Shown here piece after piece: positions 43,900-57,300 of a stretch of 64,000 nt of DNA (position 1 is its first letter; each line of letters opens with the position of its first letter). Location of the stretch: contig JAGTXZ010000019.1 in NCBI GenBank assembly GCA_018398575.1, forward strand, positions 1,860,001 to 1,924,000. The letters are read 5' to 3'. The position numbers were made by a program, and so were the translations under genes. Source of the stretch: Ampelomyces quisqualis. Taxonomy: Eukaryota; Ascomycota; Dothideomycetes; Pleosporales; Phaeosphaeriaceae. The notes beneath the pieces were generated by a model. The model ran no database searches. It had not been told where the DNA came from and worked only from the letters and a program-made list of their open reading frames with translations.

Positions 43900-46800
43900 A
43901 ATTGTGTCTAGTGTTACTGCAGTAGTGCTATTCTCCTGTCTGCACTAACTAGTAATTCTAGGTAACTGTTGCAATATCTCTGTAATACTTGTGTACGTAG
44001 ATAAGAGTTACTATTATTACGCGTTTATAGTAGTGTATAGTGTATAGTAAAGAGGTTGCGTTAGCAGCCTTGCGCTATAGTTCTATATTATAGCGCTTGT
44101 TATATTAGTAGGTTTGCGTTCTATTAGGTAGGCTAAAGCAATAGTAGAGCTATTGTTAGATATACAATTCTATTTACTATATCTAACGCTACATACTAGT
44201 TGTCTTACTACACTTACTTTTATTTATAATTCTACACTATACGTGTCTAGTCTTAATTAAACGTAAAAGAATACAGTCTATTATATTTGTCTTAATTAAT
44301 ATAATTATTTACATAATAAGAAACAGAGACCTTATTATTAAGTATAGGTAGATCCTTTAGTACTAAGTGTATAGGGTAAACAATAGTTATTATATTATAT
44401 ACCTTAAATACTTGTAATGTGCGTTGCTTAGTCTTTATACTATATATGCAGCAGCGCACGCTTAGCATCTCTATTGTATTATTAATTTAACTATTATTGT
44501 TAAACGCTATAACCTTGCAGAAGGCACCTATATACTTATATTTTTTTCTGTCCTTGTCTTAGTGTTTGTTGTTAATAAATATAAGTATTAGGTGCACCTA
44601 AGCTGCAGCTCTACTATTTGTAACAGTCTAAGACAGTTGCGTATAGTCCTTATATTTAAACTCTTGTACCTACACATAATCTTTGCGCTATTTTCTAGTC
44701 TTATGCTAGTTAGGCGTGTATTGTACAATGTCTTCTTTGTAATGTTTAAGGTTGTTATAGCGTTTGCCTAATAGCCTTAAGTATCTTATAAAAGAGTGTA
44801 TTTTTATATTTATTCTATTTACTAAGTAAGAGTTAAGGTCCTGTCTATCTTTATTATATAGGGTAACAAGGCAGCTAGTTACCTTCTAATAGTAGTGTTA
44901 GACAAATACTACAGCAGCATGTATAAAGTCTAGTAACGTAATATATGTAGTAACCTTGCTAAGGAGCAGTATAATAGAATTTAGTAACATGCCTAGTATA
45001 GACTATCTAAGTTGTTTGAATAGTATTGCTATTAACACGCTTGTAGTAAAGGTGTACTTACGCTAGTTAGTAGTAGTGCACTATTAACTTTAGTCTATAA
45101 CTATCTTGTGTTTAAACGCTATAAGTGCAAGCTGTCTAGAGTTATAGAGGCAGATCTGCGCAAGAAAATCTCTCTTGTTTGTTATTAGGTAGAATTGTTT
45201 TACTATTGTAATATAGTAGGCCTTGCTGTTTATTCTAGTGTATATGCTATTAAGGGCCCTATATATACAGATATTGTTAATAATATAGGTTAGCGCGTGC
45301 TATTTAAGGTAGTTAAAATCCTTTTCTTTTCCTTGCGTCTGTCTAAAAGGTTAAAACTCTTCTTTTAGAACATCTATTTATTTAATAGCTAACAACATAT
45401 ACCCTAACGTATTTTTGTTATAACTCTTATATTATAAGAGTACTAGCAGATTATACGCAGCCTAGATAAAATGCAACGCGTACAGTGCCTTAGTTGCTAG
45501 CAGAGGGGACACTACTACTACAAATTGGCAAATTACTACTTTTTGTTCTGCGCTAGTCTACTGCAACACTTCTGTAAAAGCCCTCTTGTTATTAAACCAT
45601 TTTAGTCTAGTGTTATACTTAACCTAGCAAAACCTTTTATTTAACTAGGTACAGCTGTTATCTTCTGCTACTAGAACTGCAGTACTATTCTAGCCCTTCT
45701 TTTGTCTAGGGTGTATATCTATTAGTATGTCTTTTGTAAATTCTAATATCTTTATAACTAACTCTTTAAGCAGTAGATACAATGTATCTATAGCTAATAA
45801 CTTATGTATATTAAAGTTGTAGTAATTCTAGCCAAAGCACTCTACTAGATAAACGTAATCCTTATATCCTTTATTAAGACAACAACCCTATTACAGGCAT
45901 ATATACTCTTTTATTTGCTATAGATATTTGTTGCATAAGTTCTCTTGTTTGTCTAGTAGTACTATACATTAAGTACAGTGTCTATTTTTCTTTACACCTA
46001 TTAGTAGCACTTACTCTTTATAGTTAGCTAGAATTGCACAAATAGTTAGGTAACACTATTACGTCTGTTAGTTAGCACACTCTAGCTATATACTGTATTT
46101 AGCAGCCCCTTCAAGTGCTGCAGTTACTAGTTAGTGTCTGTCCTCTATAGTAACTCTCTGTTGTTAACGCTATAGTTAGTACTTACGCAACAACAGTTTG
46201 CCTATATAGTAATAATACACTTTACTCTTTAGAATAGGATCTAGGAGCTTGGCTGTTAGGATAAATCTAGCTAGTAGTATCCTAAGTGTTGTTCTACGTT
46301 ATTATACCTTATAGTTAAGATTCCTAATAGTAATATATATTAGCTATACTGCTACGTTACCAGACATTATAGACAACTGTGTTTTGTCTACTACTAGTAT
46401 AACTAGTATAAGGGTTGCACTATCTAGCAAGCGCTGTTATATTAACTACTACTAATCTCCTAAGTATAGTTTATAATACACTCTTATAGGTTTATTAGGC
46501 GTGCCTGTAAAAGAACAGCTAGGTGCGTAAACTATCTTGTTAGCAAATAGGCAATAACTAAGTATAAAGGCAATCTGTAACATAATATCCTAGTATATAA
46601 ATATATGTTAGTTAGGTTAGAGGTTTAGTAACCTAAATATAATTACTACGTCCTCTTATATCTATATGTTGTCTTGTAGCCCAGATTAAATGTTTAACAT
46701 AGCCTGCTGCTACTAGCGCCTCAATTAGAACTATAGCTGTAAATGTAGCTTATGTAGCTGTGTATTAGTAAAGAGGCTGTTAACATTACCTAATGTGCAT

Positions 46801-47300
46801 TTTATCCTTTGCAGCTATAATGTAAACGCTAGTGCAAAAAGAGAACTAAAGGGCTCTACTATGTTATTCCTATTAGTGTTAGCACGCGTGTACTGTTTAG
46901 CTGTGTGTAGCCTACTACTTTGCGTCTGCTATTCCTAAACCAAAAGGTTTACTAGCGTACTGTCTACTTACTGTCTTAAACAGCTTGTCCTATCCTTGTA
47001 TAGACGCTAACATTAGGCCTATCTGCTCTATTACCTTATGTTTAGCTAGAGTGTAGTTGCGTTTATATAAGGTGTTGCTATATAAAGTAGGTACTGCGTT
47101 ATCTAGAGTAGCATCTATCGCGTTACAGCTATTAGAGCTGTGCTATTATATTATAGTATTAGGGGTTATAACTAGCGTATTGTTAGGTAGTAGGTAGCAA
47201 CGCGTCTAGCATTAAGCACTGTGTTTAACAAGTCTTGCGTACGTCTTAGTATAAAAGCTACACAGTATGCATATATAATTTATTACTAATTTGTTTATAC
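43900..47300 (-). mobile_element. Plavaka-like (KDZ superfamily) DNA transposon relic
   Basis: Read on the minus strand, several blocks match what I know of Plavaka transposases: AFILSYCLFANKIVYAPSCS (about 46,550), ATLILVILVVDKTQLSIMSGNVAV (two blocks around 46,370-46,420; the SSDKTQL-type DDE block), HKLLAIDTLYLLLKELVIKI (about 45,780) and ILEFTKDILIDIHPRQKKG just after. A long tail includes RYLRLLGKRYNNLKHYKED (about 44,760) and a Tyr-rich end. Stops occur throughout. Terminal inverted repeats could not be placed, so the limits are approximate. Confidence 0.62.
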
Positions 47301-48240
47301 ATAACTCTATAGTTTAGATATAAGGAGACTAAGTGTGCAAAAACAGTATTAACATTAGTTACGTAGTGTTAAGGTAGTTACTAGCAGTATCTATTCTGTG
47401 CTGCACAGTCTGTTGTCTATAGTAGTCTACTAAAGTCTACTATAGCTAATAGTTACCTAACCTGTGTACAGAACTATGCTAACAGTTGTAGGCGCAACAA
47501 CTAATATTTTTCTTTTCTTTAATATTCCTTATTACTCTAACAACTGTTACGTTATTACACTAGAGCTTACTTATTAATAACCTAATTAGTTAGGCTAGCT
47601 AACACAGCTTAATAAAGATTAATATTAATAATAATTATTACGCTAAAAAATATTAACACTCTAGAATAAACAAGTTACTACGCGTTTAGAATATATATAG
47701 TAGAACCCAAATACCTAAAAAGGTAAGTATACCTGCAAGTAGACACGTACAAGGTTCAAAAGTATAAAAAAAATAGACTAGTAGCTTTAGCAGCCTAATA
47801 TACAACCTATACTAAGGTAGCTAGGCTTAGTACAGATAGAAGCAGGTAGAATAGTGTACTATATATACTATAGGTAAGACTAGTAACAGGCGTAGGCAAT
47901 TACTTAACAGTAAGAAATAATAAGTATAATTTATATATAGTGTTAACTAATATTCTAAGCAGCTAGTATATTTAATCTTTTCTAGTTTTAAAATGCCTGC
48001 AGATCTAATTTATATTCTTTCTCTAGCACAGTATAGGATAGTCGTCTACTAGAGACTACTATTCTAACTTGCCCTAATGTATAAATACAATAGAGGCTAA
48101 ATAGTAACAAAGACTGTTAACAAACTACTATATATTAAACGCATCTATGTGCTGCTTACTCTTAAACTATTAGCGCTAATAGAGTATATAATAGCCTTAC
48201 TAGCTAGCTACTTTCTGCCTCTTACTATATATACGTTTTC

Positions 48241-48545
48241 CTAACCTTAAAACTAGAGATAAATTTACCTATATGTCTCTAGTCTTAGGGTTAAGGTAAC
48301 AGTCTTTTGTTAAAACATATACAGAACCTAGTGTTATTTTTATCTATTATACACTTACGCCTCCTTACACTTCTCTAACCTTAAAACTAGAGATAAATTT
48401 ACCTATGTGTCTCTAGTCTTAGGGTTAAAGTAATAGTCTTTTGTTAAAACATACACAGAACCTAGTGTTATTTTTATCTATTATACACTTGCGCCTTCTT
48501 ACACTTTTCTAACCTTAAAACTAGAGATAAATTTACCTATGTACC
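48241..48545. repeat. 134-bp tandem repeat, 2.3 units
   Basis: Units start CTAACCTTAAAACTAGAGAT at 48,241, 48,375 and 48,509 (partial). Each contains CTTAGGGTTAA, a single telomere-like word that is not arrayed. Confidence 0.9.
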
Positions 48546-48831
48546 TATATATGCAGCTGCTTCTTAATACATAACTTATACTCCTAATTTAATATTGCTG
48601 TCTTTATATATATATTCCTTATAAGTCTAAGAGACTTAATCCTTTATTATATTTTTATTCTTACAAAACTAAAACTATACCTATTACGTCTATATGTTTG
48701 TGTAGTTTAAAAATCTAGAACCAAGCTTTACTATATTATTGGCACTACACCTGCGCTACTTCTTAGCCTACTAGTATAAAAGCAAATTTATGTTCTAGAT
48801 AGACTCTTTAGTAGCTGTTTAGATATTGTAG

Positions 48832-49590
48832 CTTAACTAAGATACCTTATAACGTGTTTAACAACAAGGATCTCTACAACAACAGCTATAATAGCATTCT
48901 AGAGCGCATATTAACAACCTAGCCTAACTTAAGAGCGCTATTATTGCAATAACTTTATTATGTCCTGCAACACTATTACTTAACTAAGATACTTTATAGC
49001 GTGTTTAAAAGCAAGGATTTCTATAACAACAGCTACAATAGCATCCTAATGCGCATATTAATAACTTAGCCTAACTTAAAAGCGCTGTTATTGCAATAAC
49101 TTTGTTATGTCCTGCAACACTATTACTTAACTAAGATACCTTATAGCGTGTTTAAAAGCAAGAATCTTTACAATAACAACTACAATAGCATTCTAGTGCG
49201 CACATTAACAACTTAGCCTAACTTAAGAGCGCTGTTGTCGCAATAACTTTGTTATATCCTGCAACACTATTACTTAACTAAGATACCTTATAGCGTGTTT
49301 AAAAGCAAGGATCTCTATAACAACAGCTATAATAGTATCTTAATGCGCATATTAACAACTTAGCCTAACTTAAGAGCGCTGTTGTTGCAACAACTTTATT
49401 ATATCCTGTAATACTATTACTTAACTAAGATACCTTATAGCGTGTTTAAAAGCAAGAATCTCTATAACAATAACTATAATAGCATCCTAGTGCGTATATT
49501 AACAACTTAGCCTAACTTAAGAGCGCTATTGTTACAACAACTTTGTTATATCCTGTAATACATATTAATAACTTAGCCTAACTTAAGAAC
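48832..49590. repeat. 147-bp tandem repeat, five units plus a partial
   Basis: CTTAACTAAGATACCTTATA recurs at 48,832, 48,979, 49,126, 49,273 and 49,420, an exact 147-base period, with a partial unit after 49,567. Because 147 is divisible by three, every unit reads in the same frame on the plus strand: LTKIPYSVFKSKDLYNN, then PNLRALLLQ. Stops are only at likely Gln/Arg positions. It looks like a repeated 49-residue module of a former protein. Confidence 0.9.
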
Positions 49591-50188
49591 GCAATTCTTA
49601 TACTGTTAGGTAACTAGAAGATATTAGAGACACAACTACAATTTATATGCTTTCGTCTATATATTGTTATAGGCGAAAATTAAGAACAACGTAGAGTTGT
49701 AGTTATTTGTTAGGACATCTCTATCCTAGCACTCTTATTAGGCTCTTTAACAGCAAAGCCTACTTAAGCAGCTACAACCTCTCTTATACTATATACAATG
49801 TATTTCTATTAGACTCTATAAGTAGTAATCTAACGTCTAGATATTAAGATATTCTAACTACAACTTATATAATATTAAGTCTCCTATTATTACTAAGCTT
49901 TATTACAGCTTTAAGAACTTCTATTAACGCAAAGAAGTTACGCGTATTAAACTTATCTACACTAAGATACTGCTAGCTAGTAACAAAAAGGATACCTACT
50001 ACGCTAGTAGGTACAACTAAGACTTTAAAGGACACCTATATAAATCAAAATAACAGGCCTATATTTATTTGTCTTAGAGACGCTTAGTAGAGAAGAATAT
50101 ATATAAGAGGTAACGCGTAATACTTTATAAATCTTGTGCATAGTATATAAGGCAGCAAATACTTTAAACGCATTAATCTTTACAATTA

Positions 50189-50590
50189 GGCTCTTCTAAT
50201 AACTAGCAGCTACAGTCGCGTTGCACTATTAGCGACTATTATCTACTAAAGAATACTGCTAGTACTGCACGCTACCTACTACTACAGTAGGCTCTTTTAA
50301 CAACTAGTAGCTATAGTTGCGTTGCACTATTAGCAACTGTTATCTACTAGAGAATACTACTAGTGCTGTACGCGACCTACTACTATAGTAGGCTTTTTTA
50401 ACTACTAGCAGCTATAGTTGCGTTGCACTATTAGTAACTATTGTCTACTAGAGAATACTACTAGTGCTGTACGCAACCTACTACTGCAGCAGGCTCTTTT
50501 AACAACTAGCAGCTACAGTTATGTTGCACTGTCTATAACTATTGTCTACTAGAGAGTACTGTTAGCGTTAATTGTAAGCTATCTACTGCA
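50189..50590. repeat. 101-bp tandem repeat, four units
   Basis: GGCTCTTTTAACAACTAGCA-like starts at 50,189, 50,290, 50,391 and 50,492, an exact 101-base period. The last unit is the most diverged. The period is not divisible by three. Confidence 0.9.
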
Positions 50591-51039
50591 ATAAGCACCT
50601 AGAGTAACTAATTAGTGCCACAATAATACTAGTATAGGTTTAAGGCTAAGTTTAGATTTTGTTTTATATTAAATGCTATAAGTAGCTACTAAAGTATTAG
50701 TATGCGCAAGTGTATTGTCTTTACTATATTAAACAGTAGATTACTTATTGTAAATACATCTAGTTTCTACAGTTATTCTACTACTACAATATTAAGCCTA
50801 TATTATCTAGTTTATAGATAGGTTAAAGTCTAACGCCTAACTAGCAATATAGTTATGCCTAGACTATTGCAGAACGTGTTAAGGTTCGCAAACATAAGGC
50901 ATTGTTTCTATATTTAACACTATAATAACTTGCTATATAGGCTACTAGAGCCTTTTACTACTATATATAACTAAATAATGTAACTAATATTCTCTTAACA
51001 ACGCAAGAACACCTAGACAGTAACAAAACTAAATACACT

Positions 51040-52700
51040 AGCTATAACTACGCGCATAATAGGCGTCTGCAATAGAAAACTCTTAAGGCAGCTCTAAATA
51101 ACTAGTATATAGAGTTGCAGGCAGCCTATATTAATATTACTAATAACATAATTTACAAAACTGCACGTTAACTTTAGCAATAGCTACCCAAATACAACAG
51201 CTGCAAAATACTAGAGTTTAATAACAGATAGCTTACTATATATAAACAACAACATAGCGTACAGTTATATAAATAGTTTGCAAAAACAGTAGGCAACTAT
51301 AGTAGTATAATAGTTAAGGATACTAAGCTTATAATAGAAGAGATTTGCAACATAGTAAGTAGATACGCGCCTAAGAATTTATATAACATAGACAAGGCTA
51401 GCATATACTAGAAACACTTGCCCTAATACATGTTAGCAGACAATTTAGGAGCTAGACCTAGACTAGATAGAGAGCATATAACTAGTGTGCTGTACATAAA
51501 CGCAGATAGCTTAGACTAAGTACCTCTATAGTTTATAGGATCCTTAAACTACACAACTTGTATAGACAGTAAGAAGAACCCAAATATCTGTAGTCTTAGT
51601 TGTATCTATTAGGACAATAATTCTACTTAGATAGACACTAACATTATGCTAGAATAGCTAAAATAGTTTAATAACTACATAAACAGACAAGTATTATTGC
51701 TAATTAATAGGTTCCTGCCTTACAAACACGCAGTAGCTAAGCTTTAGATAAGCTACTAATTACTACAAAACGTTTAGTATGTACAGTATTAATGTACTGT
51801 AGGCTTATTATAGTAATAGAGGTTACAATACTTACTAATACAATAGAGTTATATTCCTACCTGCAGGTAGCACAACATTATACTAACTAATAGACTAAGG
51901 TATTACCTGCGCATAGAAGGCTAAAGTCTGCGCCTATTTTCTACACTTTACAGTAGAGAAAAGCATAATAGGTAAATATTCTACTAAGACAATAGATGTT
52001 ATTTACGCTATTTGCTAGAGATATTACGCGTAGTATAACAAGATAAGAGCTAAGACTATATACAGTAGCTAGTAGATCTTAACATATCTAAACATGTACT
52101 ACAGCCTACAGCTATGTATAGCTAACTTCTAAGAGACCTACTACAAGCTTAACAATTTAGTTAACTAGCTTAAAGACATACGCGTTGTTAACAGTATAGA
52201 CGTTAGAAGCTTTATTAAGTTACCTAAAGAGCGCAATTCTAACTACAAAGATCTAGCCTACCTCTTAGACTACATTGTTGTAATATACAGCCTAAACAAG
52301 ATAGAAGAGAACTGTAAGGTACTATTGCTCTCTAAACTATTATACTGCAAAGCAACAGACATAATAGATTAACTGTAAGTGTACGTAGGTTAGTAAGAGT
52401 TTACTACAAATAATAAGCAATATATTAACAAGCTAGAAGTACTGCAATAGGCAACTATAAAATAGATAGCTGTAAAGCTATAAGACAGACGCTAAAAAGA
52501 TATACGCAACTAGGTAGTAAGACTGCGCTAATACAAACACAAGAATGCTATATACCTAAAATAAGACAACGCTAGGCTGTCTGTAAGTGTAAAAACTAAG
52601 AGTAATATTATAGTGTAGTTACAGTTAGAAAAGTATAACAATACTATACTTAACTAGAACAAGAATAGCTATTGCACAAATCATCTTATAGGGCCTGCAA
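51040..52700 (+). pseudogene. pogo/Fot1-like (Tc1-mariner) transposase relic
   Basis: The plus-strand frame reads YNSCKILEFNNRQLTIY, then the catalytic block NIDKASIY (first Asp at 51391), LGARPRLDREHITSVLY, CIDSKKNPNI, TNIMLEQLKQFNNYINRQ and VLLLINRFLPYKHAVAKL. In active Fot1/pogo enzymes the last block holds the second catalytic Asp; here it is Asn, one G-to-A change. The downstream C-terminal part is Lys/Gln-rich. Numerous TAG/TAA stops are present. Terminal inverted repeats were not located. Confidence 0.75.
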
Positions 52701-53523
52701 TCTCTAGTATTTTGGCTAGCGCATTAACTAAAATAACTAGACAACATTAGCCTAGCAAACACTAAAATTAAAGAATAATTACCTAGCACTAACTATATTT
52801 AGCTAAAGACTAGATTAATAATCTAAAGCAGTAGTACACAATCTATGCAACTAAAAGAGTAGAGTTGTTAAGAAATTATGCACGCATAGTAACATCTAGG
52901 CAGGACAGCAGCGTAGGAAGTTAAGCACCCTAGTATACTAGCACTAAGCAGAGACACTATACTACAAGATATATTAACAAGAGACAAGGCTATTATACAA
53001 GAACACAAGATAATAGATAACAATAGTATTCTTTGTAAGATACTATATACTACACAATTTGCAACATTAGTTACTAATGCTAAAAGAGAACACCTAAACA
53101 AAAGAATACTACTATATTAACAGCAAACTTAGCGTTAAAAAGAGAAAACTAATCTTCTTACAAACAAATCTATAGAACGTAGAGCAGAATTATCTAGTTA
53201 AAAACACAAATGTCTTAAACTAATGTTAAAATGCATAACAGAAGTAGGCTGCTATACACTTTCTTGCTAGCTGCAAGCTGCGTATACTATAGAGATCTAT
53301 TAACTACTATCTACGCTAATAGCATATAGTCTAGGGCGTTAGATACACTAACAGATAATATAGAATTACAATAGAACAATATAGTGCAAAAGAATAGAAA
53401 GTAACAGACAGCTTCTCTTGCTAACAGGACTGCAGACGCATAAAAAACTTCCCTATAATTCTACGTAAACTGCTAGACGCTAGTATACAACTTAAATATT
53501 CTAACACAGCCTTATTGCGTAAC

Positions 53524-53865
53524 CTATCTACTATAATAGCACTAGTAGGTTTAGCTAAGTTTGCTTACTAGACTAAAGAGAGTGCTACTAACACAATATA
53601 CAAGAGGTAAGTTACCTACATTATAATGCAAAAACATAGGAAGTAAGAATTTTGCTTAGTGCTACATAGTGTCCTATAGTACTGTATAGTAGACCTGTCT
53701 ACTATAATAGCACTAGTAGGTTTAGCTAAGTTTGCTTGCTAGACTAAAGAGAGTGCTACTACTATAATATACAAGAGGTAAGTTACCTACACTATAATGT
53801 AAAAAACTAAGAAGTAAGAATTTTACTTAGTGCTATACAGTGCTATATAGTACTATACAGTACTG
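53524..53865. repeat. 171-bp tandem duplication
   Basis: Two units starting CTATCTACTATAATAGCACT (53,524) and CTGTCTACTATAATAGCACT (53,695) match over nearly the whole length. A short array of AGTACTATACAGTGC-type words ends the second unit. Confidence 0.85.
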
Positions 53866-54399
53866 CACTAAGAATAACACGCAGTAAGAGGCGCTCCTCT
53901 AGAATATACCTTTACTTACCTTAAAGATACAACACAACGCGTTAGCGCTAGGTAAGAGGCTATATAATACTAGGACAAAACCCTGCTTACTTTTACCTGC
54001 ACCTATAATTTAACTTACTGCTATAACTATATAATACTGCGTTGCTACTACAAACGCACTATAACTATACAACAACAACAATAGTACTATAACGCAAATA
54101 CACGTAATTTTTTACATTACATTTACTACACTACGCTATATATTATAACACTATTATAAGTAAGTACATAACACAAGCATACCTACACACGCTAACTAAG
54201 CTATAGCTATTCTACTATTCTTACACCTACCTGCACTATTCTTAACTATTACGCGTAACATATTATATAATACGCGCGTTATAGGATTGCAATAACAAGT
54301 ACAAGTAGCAGCTACCTTAATTAAATAAATAGTATATAAGCAATGCAAAGATAACAACTACTAACAATGTATTACAAGCAATTATAAGAATAGGCTATA

Positions 54400-57300
54400 A
54401 TATTAATATAGTAGACTAGCGCATATAGGTTAAAGAGATAACAGATTTTATCTAGCATAAGAACACATATAACAAGATTAAACAGGCACACCTATAGGCT
54501 AACTACCTAAAGATAATGCGCAGCCTAATAACAAATAAATAGCTTAAGTATACTGCATGCCCCTAACTAACTAATAGTAGCATACTAAGGGAATTCTACA
54601 AGGCAACAGCTAGCGCTGTATAGAAGAAGATAATCTTAGAAATTTAAGACTATAGCAACAAAGTTAAAGCCAAACACACAGAAAGATAGCTAACGCTTGC
54701 AAACTTAGAACTAGAACGTACGCAGTTAGTATTAGTAGTCTTAAGTTCTTCTACTGCTTTAGTAACCCAGCTAATAGGCCTTACTATAATAACAACCAAA
54801 CTATTACTTAACAACGTTAATATCTATATTATAGACAGCGTACATTATTAAACTGCCTAGACCTTCCTACTTTTAAAGCTAATAACAGCTACACGTTAAC
54901 AGTAGCTTAAAGATAGCAACTTTAAGATAAAGCTATAACATCTCAAATATAGTACACTTGTTAAACACCTGTTGCAACCAAAATTTATAGACTAGTACAC
55001 AGTTAGAACTTTAAAGATATTTAACGCGTTGGCGCTGCGCCTAATTACTAACAATAACAATCTAGCTGCAACTGTTAACTTACACGTTAAGATAAGAAGC
55101 CTTAAGGGCGTTACAATTAAATACTAGACCCTAGTACAAGACAAAGTTAAGCCTAGTAGTAATACAACCTAGAATAGTATACAAATAACAATAGCTAACT
55201 ATATAATATAGTGCACTTTACTTTAGGCAGCAACAGTAATATTATAAACCTAGTAGGTACTACTAGAGACAAGAGGTAAAGGCGCCTCTGCTTAGAGCTT
55301 AACAATAACACTAAAGACAACAACTATAAACAACAAAAGATAATAAGAGCGCTAGTAGACCTAGCCTATAAACTATTAACAGGACCTAAAGTAAATAGTA
55401 GCAAACGCTTTAACAGACAGAGCAGGGTTAAGAAGAAGAAGAATAACAGCCTAGACATACGCATTAAGACCCTAACTACTAAAATTAAGCGCCTAGAGAA
55501 GCAGAACAACAGCACTATAAAGAAAGTAGAGAGAAGTAGAGACAAAGATGCTGCGTAAACACAAAACAACGCAATATCTACGCTAATTACTACACCTAGA
55601 CAGAAATATAAAGATGCTATAGAGAAACAATAGAGGTTACTAGAGGAAGATACCTACTCTAGTAGTAAAGAAGAATAAGAAGAGTATAATAAAGGTAATA
55701 AGAATAAAGATAAAGAGCTCTAGTTAGTAAAACAACTTGCGTTAGAAAAAAGGCTGTAGCTCTAAGCCCTACTAAATGCAAGGTAAGTGCACTATAAAGA
55801 GCCTATAACTATAATCTACGCAACTAACACGCAAGATAGAACAGTAGATAAACTACAAGCTTAAATTAGAGTAGTAATAGAACACTACTAAGAGGACAAA
55901 TAGTAGGAAGCAGCTAACTTCTTTAGATTCTTACTAGAAGACTTTAAGGATAACGCGCCTATAATACTACATTTATTATAGAGACTAACAGTTCTATTTA
56001 CAGTATACTAACTGATAGAGGCCTACATACTTTACAAAAAAGAGCTATCTTTAGATAATAGCAGCATATTTAGAAACATAATAGGTATAGAAAAAACAAG
56101 ATTAGCTATACTTATAATAATTATAAGGCATGCGCACTTTAAGAACTAGATTAAAGTGCAAGAAGACTAATTAAAGAATAAAACTAGTTAATATAGGGCT
56201 AAAGACAATAGTTAAGAACAGTACTCTATAACAGACTAACAGACATTCCTATGTATATGCAAAAAAAACCCTTTAATACTAGAAGAGCTATAGTTAGCAG
56301 CATCTATAGTAAGCAGATAGAGCTGTACACTAGCTGTATAGAAGGCTAAAATCATTACTATAGGCCTCCGCAAATCTAAATAGTGCAACCTAAAAGACCT
56401 CTTTGCGCTCTGTATCTGCTTTATAGACAATACTCCCCTATAGGGTATAGGTGCACTAACAGTAGACAAAGAAATAGAGATAAGAATTAATCTGCAAGTT
56501 AAACAGCACCTTGCAGCGTTTAACTAAAACGTCCTACTACGCAAATTTATAAAGGATAGTAAGAAGTATATAGAGATAGTTCTGTAGTACATCCAAGAAC
56601 GCTATATGCTAAAAGTCTACCTAAGTACAACTATATACTGTCTAGCACTGTCTGCCAGCCAATTTATAATTGTATACAGCTACACAATATTAGTAAAATG
56701 CGTGCTTAATAAATACTAAACTATAAGACTTACAACTACACGCAAAATATTATTAAAAAGTAGTAAAGTAAGCGCAACAGACGCCTTTAATATTCCTAGC
56801 TATGTAGTAATATAGAGACATATTATCTTTAACAAGTTCTATAACTGCAAATCTAAGAATACTATTATAGGCAACTTGTATAAGACTATTTAAGTTAAGA
56901 ACTATAGTTATTAGTAGAAGGCCTAGGCTCTCTTAGGTACACTAATAGAGAAAGGTCTCTATAAGATACTTATTTTTATCTCCCTAGCGCTTAGCAGACT
57001 GTAAGACAATAAGAACTTCTTAAACTAGTACTATCTTACAAGCAAGAAGAACAACATAAACAGTTCTAAACTATTTACTACTACTAACTCTATATACGCA
57101 AGCATTAAGAAAATTGTAGATACAAGAGAAATAAGAAAAATATTAGGCCTAGTTATAGCAAAGAGCTAGGACACCTACTTATCTAAGGCACAAGAAGAAG
57201 TTAAAAACGTGCTTAATTCTCCTAAGTACATAGCGCTTATAGCGTTAGGAGAAAAGATTACAGTAAGGTTTATACTGCGTTAAACTCTAGTTACGCAAGA

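Noticed and set aside
48290..48430. TTAGGGTTAA words suggesting telomeric repeats
   Set aside because: One word per 134-bp unit, not a tandem telomere array; explained by the larger repeat.
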